DNA from: Camellia lanceoleosa
Taxonomy: Eukaryota > Streptophyta > Magnoliopsida > Ericales > Theaceae
Assembly: GCA_025200525.1 (NCBI GenBank)
Contig: CM045762.1
Coordinates: 104,558,682-104,622,681 of the forward strand
DNA length: 64,000 nucleotides
Direction: 5' to 3'
Position numbers and translations under genes: made by a program. A model generated the notes under the pieces. It saw nothing but the letters and a program-made list of their open reading frames with translations, had not been told where the DNA came from and made no database searches. Positions 47,217 through 56,935 of this stretch are shown one piece after another; position 1 is the first letter of the stretch, and each line of letters starts with the position of its first letter.

Positions 47217-47586
47217 TCTTAATCGGCCCTAAGGCATCATGCGCCAAAGGGGACTCCGAATCTGGAGACTTGATTTGGCCAATCGTGATATCCACGAAGG
47301 GCGCTCCGAATCCGGAGACTTAATCGGCCCTAAGGCGTCATGCGCCAAAGGGGGCTCCGAATCCGGAGACTTGATTTTGCCAATCGTGATATCCACGAAG
47401 GGCGCTCCGAATCCGGAGACTTAATCGGCCCTAAGGCGTCATGCGCCAAAGGGGGCTCCGAATTCGGAGACTTGATTTGGCCAATCATGATATCGACGAA
47501 GGGCACTCCGAATCCGGAGACTTAATCGGCCCTAAGGCGTCATGCGCCAAAGGGGGCTCCGAATCCGGAAACTTGATTTGGCCAAT
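47217..47586. repeat. 101 bp tandem repeat in E5
   Basis: Almost four units of 101 bp start with GCGCCAAAGGGGGCTCCGAA at 47,240, 47,341, 47,442 and 47,543. Each has two CTCCGAATCCGGAG elements, a near palindrome, followed by ACTTAATCGGCC or ACTTGATTTGGCC. A degenerate unit precedes at about 47,140. The array is cut at 47,586 by chromovirus sequence. Confidence 0.92.
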
Positions 47587-47673
47587 CCTGGCGAGTGCCC
47601 CACTGGGAATTGACATATGATTTTGAGCGACGAGGAAAAATAGTTCGTATTGCAAAGGCGAAATATATTTACA

Positions 47674-47685
47674 GGTATCAGAGCC
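47674..47685 (+). other. primer-binding site of the chromovirus
   Basis: GGTATCAGAGCC is the core of the initiator-Met tRNA primer site common in plant Ty3 chromoviruses. It lies only about 135 bp before the first protease-type codons (RQGRVFALVPG), so almost all of gag is deleted. Confidence 0.6.
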
Positions 47686-47782
47686 CACAGATCGGGTCAG
47701 TGATCGGGCCAGAGAGTGCAAACAGAACCGCGAAAAATTTGCTACTAGTTCAGCAGCATCAGTCCCAAGGCCGGGGAATGTT

Positions 47783-50700
47783 ATGGGACCTACCCCCACC
47801 GGAGATACCGTGAGACAGGGGAGAGTTTTTGCACTTGTTCCGGGTGATACACGGAATGCCAATGCCGTTGTCTCAGGTACTATCTCAATATGTAATCAGG
47901 ATGCTTTTGTATTAATTGATTCTGGGTCGACACACTCATTTGTGACATATGCATTTGCATCTAGACTGAAAAGACCCCTGGAACTGTTACCATATTTGTT
48001 ATGTGTGTCTGCTCCATCGGGGGAATCTGTGTTATGTGACTATATATATCGGTTTTGTGACATGCATATTGAGGATACTACCCTATATGTAGATTTGTTG
48101 CCCTTAAACTTTAGACACTTCGATGTAATTTTGGGCATGGATTGGTTGACCAAATATTGTGCCACCATAGATTGTGTGACAAAGAGGGTTGTGTTTAAAC
48201 CACCAGAACAGAAAGAGATTGTGTTTGTGGGAAATGGGGTAGTGCATCCACCATATTTGATATCTGCAATGAAAGCATGTAAATTGATCAGGAAGGGGTG
48301 CCAGGGTTATTTGTGTTATGTATTGACTGAACAATCCGTGAATGTTGAATTGAATGATATTCCCATTGTTAGAGAATTTCCAGATGTATTTCCAAATGAA
48401 TTACCAGGGGAATTGGTAGACAGGGAGATAGAGTTTACTATTGAGACTGTGCGTGCACCCAAATTTATTTCTAAAACTCTCTACAGGATGGCTACCGCCG
48501 AAATGAAAGAATTAAAGAAACAGTTGCAAGATCTTCTTAATAAAGGGTTTATCCGACCTAGCACTTCGCCTTAGGGTGCACCGGTGTTATTTGTGAAAAA
48601 GAAGGATGGCACTTTGCGCCTGTGCATCGATTATCGGGAATTGAACAAGGTAACGATAAAGAATAAGTATCCCTTACCCCGTATTGATGATTTATTCGAT
48701 TAGTTGCAGGGATCACAGGTGTTTTCTAAGATTGATTTGAGATCCGGGTATCATCATTGAAGGTTAAGGCAGAGGATGTTGAGAAAACAGCATTCAGAAC
48801 GAGATATGGTCATTTTGAGTTCCTTGTTATGCCATTTGGAGTAACTAACACTCCGGCAGCATTTATGGACTTGATGAATAGAATATTTAAAACCTACCTC
48901 GATGAGTTTGTGGTAGTTTTCATCGACGATATCTTGATATATTCTAAAGATAGACTTGAACATGAACAACATTTGAGGACTGTTTTACAAATACTTCGGG
49001 AAAGGAAATTATTTGCTAAACTAAAGAAATGTGAGTTTTGGTTGGATGAAATTGTTTTCTTAGGGCATGTGATCAACAAGGAAGGAATTTCAGTGGACCC
49101 GCAGAAAATAGAGGCAATTGTGAATTGGCCTACACCAACCAATGTGACCGAGGTCCGTAGCTTCATGGGCTTAGCTGGGTACTACAGGAGGTTTGTGAAA
49201 GATTTCTCGAAACTAGTTGTGCCTCTTACCCAATTGACACGTAAGGGGCAACCGTTTGAATGGAATGACGAAAGAGAATCTGCTTTTCAAGAACTGAAAA
49301 ACAAGATTGACCACCGCACCAATCTTGACACTACCTTCAGGTACGGAAAATTTTGTAATTTTCAGTGACGCATCTTATAAGGGTTTGGGTTGTGTGTTAA
49401 TGCAGAACGGAAAGGTTATTGCTTACGCCTCCCGACAGTTGAGACCACATGAGAAGAATTATCCGACGCACGACCTGGAATTGGCCGCAGTTGTTTTTGC
49501 CTTGAAAATCTTGCAGCATTATTTGTATGGGGCAAAATGCGAAGTCTACACGGATCATAAGAGCCTAAAATACTTCTTCACGCAGAAAGAGCTGAATATG
49601 CGTCAGAGAAGATGGCTGGAATTGATAAAAGACTATGATCTCGAGATTCAGTACCACCCCGGGAAAGCTAATACAGTTGCTGATGCCTTGAGCAGAAAAT
49701 CAACAGGAGGTATGGCTTGTTTGCTTACCGAACAGAAAGAAATCTTGCAAGATTTTGAGAAGTCGGAAATTGAGGTAGTGGTATGTGAACCGGGCGGATT
49801 GATAGCCACTATTACAGCCGAGCCGACAATTGTTGAGGAGATCAAACAGAAACAGAAAGAGGATGAGTTCCTCAGAAAAGTAATCAATGAATTTGAGACG
49901 AGTCCAAAAGCAGAATTTAGCATTGAGAGTGAAATGTTGAGATTCCGAAACAGAATGTGTGTCCCCGATATCCCGGAACTTAAGAAGAGGGTTTTAGACG
50001 AAGCCCACAGATCTGTATTTGCTATGCATCCGGGCAACAATAAAATGTACCGGGATTTGAAACAGACCTATTGGTGGCCTAAAATGAAGAAAGAGATTGT
50101 AGAATATGTGTCTAAGTGCCTTCAGTGTCAGCAAGTTAAGGCTGAACATCAGAAACCAGGCGGTCTACTCCAACCTCTCCCTATTCCTGAATGGAAATGG
50201 GAACATGTGACTATGGATTTCGTTGTTGGCCTACCTCGGACCTCTCGAGGTATGGATTCTATTTGGGTTGTAGTTGATAGATTGACTAAATCTGCACATT
50301 TTCTGCCTGTCAAGACTACATTTACTGCTTATAGATTGGCTACTATTTATGTTGATGAGATTGTCCGTTTACACGGGGTTCCAGTATCTATTGTGTCGGA
50401 TAGAGATCCGAAATTTGTATCTAGGTTGTGGAAGAGTTTTTAGGAAGCTATGGGAACAGAACTAAGGTTCAGTACTGCATTCCACCCACAAACAGGTGGG
50501 CAATCAGAACGAACGATACAAACCTTGGAAGATATGCTTCGCATGTGTGCCTTGGATTTTCAGGGGAGTTGGGAAGATTATTTGCCACTTGCAGAATTTG
50601 CTTATAATAACAGCTTCCACTCCAGCATCGGTATGGCACCATACGAGGCTTTGTATGGTAGGAGGTGTAGATCACCTATTTGTTGGACAGAAGTCGGGGA

Positions 50701-51301
50701 TAGAGCTTTGCTTGGGCCAGAAATTGTGCAAGACACTTCTGAGAAGATCAAGACTATTCGCCAAAAGCTCAAAACAGCTCAGGACCGACAAAAGAATTAT
50801 GCAGACGTCCGGAGAAGACCTCTTGAGTATGAGGTTGGTGACCATGTGTTCATCCGTGTTTCTCCGATGAAAGGCCAAGTTAGATTTGGGAAAAAGGGCA
50901 AGTTGTCGCCCCGTTACATTGGGCCGTTCCAGATTCTGGAGAGGCTTGGTCCAGTTGCTTATAGAGTTGCTTATAGAGTTGCTTTGCCACCAGGATTTGA
51001 ACAAATCCACAATGTATTTCATGTGTCGATGTTGAGGGGCTACCTCCGAGACCCGTTTCATGTGATTGATTATCACCGGGTTGCTATTGATGAAAATATG
51101 GAATATGCTGAATGGCCAGAGAGAATTGTGGACCGACAAGTGAAAGAATTGAGGAATAAGTCCATCCCAATGGTGAAAGTGGAATGGAAGGAACACTATG
51201 GGACGGATGCCACGTGGGAAAAAGAGGAGGAAATACGACTACGCTACCCACATTTGTTTCCCGACGAAGGTAACTTAAGTTCGGAGGACCAAACTTCCTA
51301 A
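47783..51301 (+). pseudogene. chromovirus protease-RT-RNase H-integrase-chromodomain
   Basis: The domains appear in order. Protease: FVLIDSGSTHSFV, 47,900-47,945. [22 protein letters not shown] at 48,617-48,676, [12 protein letters not shown], and active site [11 protein letters not shown] at 48,918-48,950. RNase [41 protein letters not shown] and [13 protein letters not shown], 49,359-49,700. Integrase zinc-binding [20 protein letters not shown] with CLQCQQ; core D at MDFVVGLP, D at SDRDPKF, E at GGQSERTIQTLEDM. Chromodomain: RQVKELRNKSIPMVKVEWKE, 51,135-51,195. Stops lie at 48,572, 48,702 and 50,441; frameshifts lie near 48,757 and 49,305. AYRV is duplicated near 50,958-50,987. The conserved catalytic residues remain, but the polyprotein cannot be made in one piece. 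The chromodomain would target integration to marked chromatin. Confidence 0.93.
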
Positions 51302-52344
51302 AGGGGGAAAAACTGTGATACCCCTGTTCTGTATTGTGCTAAACTGGTCCTTAATTTGTTTATGGTTATGTGTTTAGCGTGATTTTGTGTGCCATTATGT
51401 GATAATATGTGATTTTGAGTTCATATCTGTTCGCCGTAGGAATATCTGTTTGAATAGTCCCCTTCGGCAATTAAATTGAGGGCCTCATCGGCCACAGAAC
51501 CCGAAATTGATTACGCCATTGTGATTGGCATAATTTTTAGAGCCTACGGTGAAATTTAATTGAAAATTGATTCTGGTCAATTTAAACTGATTAAATTGAT
51601 AAATTAGAACCCAATTACATTATTATTATTATATTGATTTAGTGGGGCTTGTTGTGCATTAACACTCACTTCCCTTTAACTCTATTGAGCTCAAAATCTG
51701 AGTTATACCATTGAGAGAGAGGGAGACCCAGCCCTAGTGAGAGAAAGGGGGAGGAGTTGTGCAAATTTTAACTTAAAGCTTGGGAACCTTGAAGATTATT
51801 CAAGATTTGATCATAGATTGTGGGAACCAAGCTCCTTGGTGAGTGATTCATGCATTTCTTTAGCTATCATCTTGTGAATTGAAGTCTAATGGATGGTCAA
51901 GAGCATGAATTAGTATGTATGTAAGAGGTTTGAGTCAAACATGTTGAATCTAAGGTCAATTAAGGCATGCATGCATGAAATTGCCATGATCCTCCATGTT
52001 TAAGCTTAATGTGTGCAATCTATGTTGAATCTTGTTTGAAATCCATGTGTATGACCACCTCTTCACCAAATAAGTTGTGAATGATATGTATTTCTTGCAT
52101 GCAAGAGTAGATCATGAAAGAGTAAGCTTTGCATGTTTGAATTTGAGCATGTTGGTGATGGGTTGACACATTTTGGGACATGCATGTAGACAAATCAAGA
52201 AATTGAGCTTCTTAATGTTGTAATTTGGGGTCTATGGCATGTTAGCATATGTATATGTGAGATTGGAGCCAAAATATGCAAGAAATGGGGGTGAAACATC
52301 GGAATTGAACTCAAGAACAAAATCTGGGAAACCAGAGTGCAGTG

Positions 52345-52535
52345 CCCGCCGAAGCGGTAATGGCCGCTCGAGCGGAGAAATCGAGCTCCCAGCATATTTT
52401 CTGCAGACATGATGCCCGCTCGAGCGGGGAGCTATGTGTCATGAAGTCCGCTCGAGCGGGGATTGGAGGCAACCAGTACTTTTGCAGACCTAAGGGTCCG
52501 CTCGAGCGGGGAAGTCTACGCTCGAGCGGGGACCC
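52345..52535. repeat. cluster of CCGCTCGAGCGG palindromes, chromovirus LTR
   Basis: Five copies of CGCTCGAGCGG, four of them followed by GG, lie within 190 bp, at about 52,364, 52,412, 52,448, 52,498 and 52,517. A degenerate copy (CCGCCGAAGCGG) starts the row. The 12-mer is a perfect palindrome containing CTCGAG. Confidence 0.9.
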
Positions 52536-52837
52536 TATTTTCTAAAATTCTGTTTTTGCCCTTTTTGTGTTTCGTTTTCCGTTCTCTTTCACTTGAAAAC
52601 ACTCTTAGGCATATGTTAAACATTGTGAATGATTTATAGAGATAAGAATGAAGCCTAAAGAGGGAATGTGAATTTTGAACGGATTGAATGGTTAATGACC
52701 CTTTTATGTTCATGGCATGTGTAGGGTCGAGTTCCAGGGCGAACCAATCAACCGATCACTGTGAGTAATATCTTGACAAGATATTTATAGTATGTCATTG
52801 TTCAATTGTTACTAATGTGTAAGTTTTGCAATTCAAT

Positions 52838-53010
52838 GAATAATTGGGCCAAAGGCCGATGGAAATGAATAATTGGGCCAAAGGCCGATGGAAATGAATA
52901 ATTGGGCCAAAGGCCGATGGAAATGAATAATTGGGCCGAAGGCAGATGGAAATAAATGATTGGGCCGAAGGCCGATTGACATGAATGATTGGGCCGAAGG
53001 CCGTTTGTCA
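52838..53010. repeat. 29 bp minisatellite in the chromovirus LTR
   Basis: Six units of AATAATTGGGCCAAAGGCCG plus ATGGAAATG occur, later ones with GGGCCGAAGGCCG. Each unit has a short GGCC-N3/4-GGCC hairpin core. It lies just before the conserved TATTATTCACTGGGCATTCG block. Confidence 0.9.
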
Positions 53011-53545
53011 AACTGTTCCAATAATTGCTTATGTACTTGTTTACTTGATATTATTCACTGGGCATTCGCTCACGCTCATTCATGCAATTGTAGGTGAGCC
53101 AAGTGAGGACCAACCCCAGCCCCAGTGAAGTCAGCCAGGGACAGCAGGAGTTTTGGGAGAGTCAGCCTTGTGTCTCACGCACGAGACCAAACCTTGCCCT
53201 TTTTGTTACATGTTTATATTCTGTCTTGTTGGCAAGGATCTTGTGTATTGTATATAGTTCGCTATGGGTTGACCCAGTCTAGATGATCCTGTCGGTAAAA
53301 AAAAAAGTTTATACTACTGCACTTATGATGTGGGTTATTAACGTATATGAGTTTGGTTTGTTTTGTTTTGTTTTGGTGTGCATATAAGCACAGCTCTATG
53401 GACAAAGTTTTGAATTTTTACTTCCGTTTGGCCCCTTTACTCTGATGAGTTATGTCTGCTTAGTATGGAGGCCGTAGGTAATCTCCGGATTACTGGCCGG
53501 TTATGGCCTTAACCCTTAGGGGCGGGTTCGGGTCATGACATGACC

Positions 53546-53811
53546 TCTGAACTACTCCCTGGGTCTATGAGAATTCGTTCAATGATGAACTGGTTTATGC
53601 GTAATCCAATGACCAACGGATCAATGTGGGAAGCCGTTGCGTCATTGAGGTAGGAGTCGTTAGAGGCAATTGTCGGAGCTTCTTCGGACCGGTCAGTCGA
53701 AATACGGCACCCCTGTAGAGTTGGATGCGATCGAATTGTGTGCACGGCTGGGGGTGTAGGCAGGCTGTAAATTACATGGATCACACCAAGTGGGGGAGAG
53801 TCCTGCCTCAA
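53546..53811 (-). pseudogene. protease N-terminal part, E5
   Basis: The minus strand reads LVIGLRINQFIIERILIDPG, then SSSEVM, the start of the Tat aspartic protease with active-site motif DPGSS. The chromovirus LTR begins directly after EVM, so the domain is interrupted one helix past its active site. Upstream is the gag-protease spacer (PPLGVIHVIYSLPTPPAVHT). Confidence 0.75.
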
Positions 53812-53839
53812 TGCTAATGCCTTGGTTGGCTTTCCTGTT

Positions 53840-55250
53840 TACATCTTAGCCGATCGGCCGTCTTGCACCAGTTCTTCCAGGTGATCTTTTAATGCGTAGT
53901 AACTCTCTGTTTCGTGGCCGTGATCTTTGTGATATTCGCACCTCCGGTCCCTTAAATGCGTGTATCGGGTGGCCCCATCATCTTTGACGGCCATCCGAAG
54001 AATAGAAGGTGTTGGATTTTGGTCATTACATGTGATTGGCTCGACAGCCTGCAGTACTTTTTGTCGGCGCGCCTCGAGCATCTACTGTCGACTTGCAATT
54101 GTTCATTCGTTGGGTGGGAGCATTGATCACTCGATCAACGAGAGTCCCGCCTTTTGTCTCGTTTAGCACGTTGTCGCGGCTCAGGGCTTAGAGGTGGCAC
54201 GGAACTTATCGGTTGAGCAATTTCAGGAGGTGCCGGTTTGGTGGACACTTGTTTGGCTTTAATCCTCAAGGCATCGTCTTCCACTTTGCAATACTCTTCG
54301 ACTTTCTTCATCAACGCCCAGACTGTTTTGGGGGGTCTTCTGGTTAGGGAGTTGCGAAGAGCACTGTCAGGATGTAGTCCCATTTTGAAGGCGGTAACGG
54401 CCATGGAGTCGTTGCAAGCGTCGTCAACGAGATTGAAGCACTCCCAATATCACGCCGAATATGCTCTCAGCGTTTCTCCTGGTTGGATTTGCATAGCCTA
54501 GAGAGAGTCGGCCTGTTTCGGCTGTACCTCGTTGGTGATGAACCTGGCCCTGAAGGATTTTTGTAATTGATGGAAACTTCTAATCGAAGCCGGCTCCAGC
54601 TTGTAATACCATCTGACAGCTAATGGCCCCAAGCTGCTGGGGAATATTCGGCACATGAGGGCTTCATTGTCTGCATGCAACGTCATGGCTAGCTTGTAGT
54701 GACGATATGATCGGGGGTCTGATTTTCATCGTGAGAGTAAATGATGGAGCTTTGAACTTCTTGGGCGCCCTCGCAATTTGTCGGATAAAAGGATCGTCTT
54801 TGGTCCTCTTCGTCAATCGCTTCTTCTGCGCTTGTTCCTTGTGTGTGGACTTTTTTCAGAGGAGCTGGAAGTGTCTGAGCGTCCCTTGTTATGCTCCGTG
54901 GATAATGAGTTGGAGTCGCTGTCGGTTTCCCTTGGTCGGGCTCGAGGTCGTTGTCTACCTGCCCTCAGGGGTCGTTTGGGGTCTTAGCGTGCGGCTTCTT
55001 TGGATTTTGCTACTTCCAGGGCCAAATCTTGACGGAGGCGTTCGTTTTCTGCGATCATATTTTCCAGCCTTTGTTCATTCTGTTTAGCTTGTTCTATGAT
55101 GGCTTGCATCGTCTCCTGCGCTGAAGTCGTTGGCGAGTCAAAATTCAAGGCGCGTCTCGCAGCGATGGTTTCCTTCCCGAGCATATTTGCCGGAGTGATG
55201 TCGTCTCTCTGTGTAGTCTCGTCGGTGGCTATCGGAGGATCTTGCGTCAT
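53840..55250 (-). pseudogene. gag, E5
   Basis: Start codon at 55,250 (MTQDPPIATDETTQRDD), about 25 bp inside the PBS. The N-terminal part has a coiled coil (QAKQNEQRLENMIAENERLR), then a basic/Ser-rich region. The capsid core is 54,686-54,498 (MTLHADNEALMCRIFPSSLG, FRARFITNEVQPKQADSL) and 54,404-54,135 (VTAFKMGLHPDSALRNSLTR, LMKKVEEYCKVEDDALRIKA). The Cys/His-containing tail near 53,945-53,880 reads CEYHKDHGHETESYYALKDH, then LEELVQDGR. At least four stops or frameshifts separate these parts. Confidence 0.85.
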
Positions 55251-55274
55251 GCCTTCTATGGATGTACTTGAGTA

Positions 55275-55293
55275 TTCCTACAGACGGCGCCAA
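55275..55293 (-). other. primer-binding site of E5
   Basis: The minus strand reads TTGGCGCCGTCTGTAGGAA one base inside the 5' LTR. This is a TGGCGCC-type primer site as found in several Tat and Athila elements; I do not assign the tRNA. Confidence 0.75.
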
Positions 55294-55294
55294 T

Positions 55295-55725
55295 TGTGGG
55301 GAAGTGGTTCTGGAAATACTCTTCAGATCTTGGGAGACGCTCTTGATCCTCAGCTAGTCACGTGCAAAGACAAACACTCCGGTCGGGGGTGCCGGGGTTA
55401 GCACTCCGACGGGCAAGTCAGTTCTTATACTCAAGAAAGCTTGTTTACTATGTTTAGTGAAGTGATTCTTACCTACCCTTCCAAGAACGCTGCTTCTTTA
55501 TTTATATCTGTTCCTTCTGAGGCCTCGAGGCTTGGGCCTACTTTTCAATCATTACCCGTTCTTCTATTCGGCATCAAAGATCCTTTCTTAATCGGCTTAC
55601 GTATTGTATTTGGCTCATCATAGTCTTGCAGGATGCAGCCGGTTAATGTCTGCAGGATGCAGCCGGTTAATGTCAATCTACCAAAATATGCCCCTTCCGA
55701 TTTAGCCATTTATTCGGCTCCCATA
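55295..55725 (-). mobile_element. 5' LTR of E5
   Basis: 431 bp, partner of 42,514-42,944 with about 21 substitutions and no indels noticed. It ends GGCTCCCATA against CCCACA in the other copy, so the terminal CA has mutated. The 5 bp GTATA duplication follows at 55,726-55,730. Confidence 0.92.
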
Positions 55726-55984
55726 GTATAGATTTCCTTTTGAATATTAAATTTGGTTAATCCTCTATTATGTATGGAATTAAATTATTGGGGTTGAATT
55801 ATACGTGGTTCGTATGGAATTTGTATTACATTTAGAATTGGACGTTGAATATAAATATTTTGGATGGTTGTAAGTGAAATGTGTGCACGTTGTTGAATGG
55901 TTGATAATATGTTCAGTATTGATGGATTATATTGTTAATACTTGGTATAGGTTGCACTAATAATGAATACAGGTGGTTCAAAAT

Positions 55985-56598
55985 TTTAAAAAAAAAATTT
56001 AATTTAGTATTTGGTGACTAAATATGTTGGTAGCCAAAAATGTAAACAAATATTTTGGCGACCAATAATTTAGTAGTAAAAAATAACCAAATGGCTTTTT
56101 GTGACCAAACCACATAGGAGCTAAAACAAATCAGAATGAGGGAAGTTTAATTGCTGACTAAATATTTCAGTCACTAAAAACATGATATCCTTTGGCGACT
56201 AAAGTGTTTGGTCGCTAAATGTACGTATTCTATTAGTGACTAAAATTTTAGTCTCTAATAGTTTAATTTAGTTTTCTGTGAGAACTTTTGGCGACTAATA
56301 TTTTAGTTGCCAAAAGATACCTTTGCCGACTAACCAAAGTTTAGTAGCCAAAAGTTCACTTTCGGCGACCAATAATTTAGTCACCAAAAGATCACCTTTC
56401 CCAACTAACCAAAGTTTAGTAGCCAAATGTTTAATTTTCGGCGACAAAAAATAGTTTAGTCGCCAATACTATCGCCGATAGGGTATAGGCAACGAACTTA
56501 GTGACAAAAAAATTTAGTCGCTAATTACATTCGGCGACCAAAAATGAGACTTTTGGCGACCAATATTTTGGTCATCAAAACTGTCATTTTCTGTAGTG
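55985..56598. repeat. right subterminal repeats of the CACTA element
   Basis: Many GGCGACTAAA/TTTAGTCGCC/TTTAGTAGCCAAAA units in both orientations lead to the terminal TTTTCTGTAGTG. They are of the same type as at the left end. Confidence 0.85.
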
Positions 56599-56935
56599 CT
56601 ACCTGATCCGATCTGACTAGCTTTTTCCTAATATCAAATCAAATGGTAGAAAACGCATTGCACACATGCGTATAAAAAATTATGGTAAATTAAAAAATAT
56701 ATATATATATGTATATATTTAGGATTTGAGTCATCTAAGCAAAATAAATCTTGAATTTTTATTTTTTCCAATTTAAATGTTATAATGTGGATTTATTTTC
56801 AATCTAAATCACTTGTTGTTTTTATTTAGTAAAAATGATTAAAAAATAGATATTTTAGTTATTAAATTCACAAAAAGGATATTTTAGGTATTTTATGTAT
56901 ATCTACATTGAATTTAATGATTATAATATTATTTT

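Larger units (their letters stand above)
47587..53540 (+). mobile_element. 5'-deleted Tekay/Del-type chromovirus nested in E5
   Basis: Plus strand: PBS-like site, protease, RT, RNase H, integrase, chromodomain and a 2.2 kb LTR. The LTR ends at 53,540 inside the protease motif of E5 (GSSSEVM). The 5' LTR and gag are missing, together with the E5 sequence that should lie on that side. One deletion joining E5 to the chromovirus leader at about 47,586 explains both losses. The 5-mer after the LTR is TGACC; its left partner is gone. Confidence 0.85.
51317..53540 (+). mobile_element. 3' LTR of the chromovirus
   Basis: It starts TGATACCCCTGTTCTG 15 bp after the polyprotein stop, behind a purine tract (AAAGGGGGAAAAAC), and ends CGGGTTCGGGTCATGACA. 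It is 2,224 bp long. Inside are CCGCTCGAGCGG palindromes (52,345-52,535), a 29 bp minisatellite (52,838-53,010) and strong splice-like sites: donor CTTG|GTGAGT at 51,839, acceptor GTGTAG at 52,724, donor CACT|GTGAGTAA at 52,761 and acceptor ATTGTAG at 53,093. The solo LTRs at 30-37 kb have the same order of sites. Confidence 0.88.
42514..55725 (-). mobile_element. Tat-lineage element E5 with both LTRs and TSD
   Basis: This is a minus-strand LTR retrotransposon. The 5' LTR is at 55,295-55,725 and the 3' LTR at 42,514-42,944, with target duplication GTATA on both sides (42,509-42,513 and 55,726-55,730). Inside from the right come PBS, gag, start of protease, a nested chromovirus (47.59-53.54 kb), a 101 bp tandem array, and an antisense extra ORF (43.3-45.9 kb). 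RT, RNase H and integrase are absent; a deletion together with the 5' part of the chromovirus would explain this. I count about 21 differences over the 431 bp LTR pair, near 5 percent. Confidence 0.92.
38209..56598. mobile_element. CACTA (En/Spm) element with nested insertions
   Basis: The left end is CACTACAAGAAAATACAC and the right end, in reverse complement, CACTACAGAAAATGACAG. Both are flanked by CTA (38,206-38,208 and 56,599-56,601), the 3 bp duplication typical of CACTA transposons. Subterminal arrays of GGCGACTAAA/TTTAGTCGCC-like units fill 38.2-38.87 and 55.99-56.6 kb. After removing the Tat element at 42,514-55,725, about 5.2 kb of CACTA sequence remains. No transposase (TNPD or TNPA) code is visible, so it is non-autonomous. 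It holds a ribosomal protein L34 exon and a small spliced reading frame. Confidence 0.9.

Noticed and set aside
50672..51196. 174-codon frame on the minus strand
   Set aside because: Shadow of the integrase-chromodomain coding sequence on the plus strand.
52838..53010. Second CRISPR-like regular array
   Set aside because: 29 bp tandem units without spacers; minisatellite of the chromovirus LTR.
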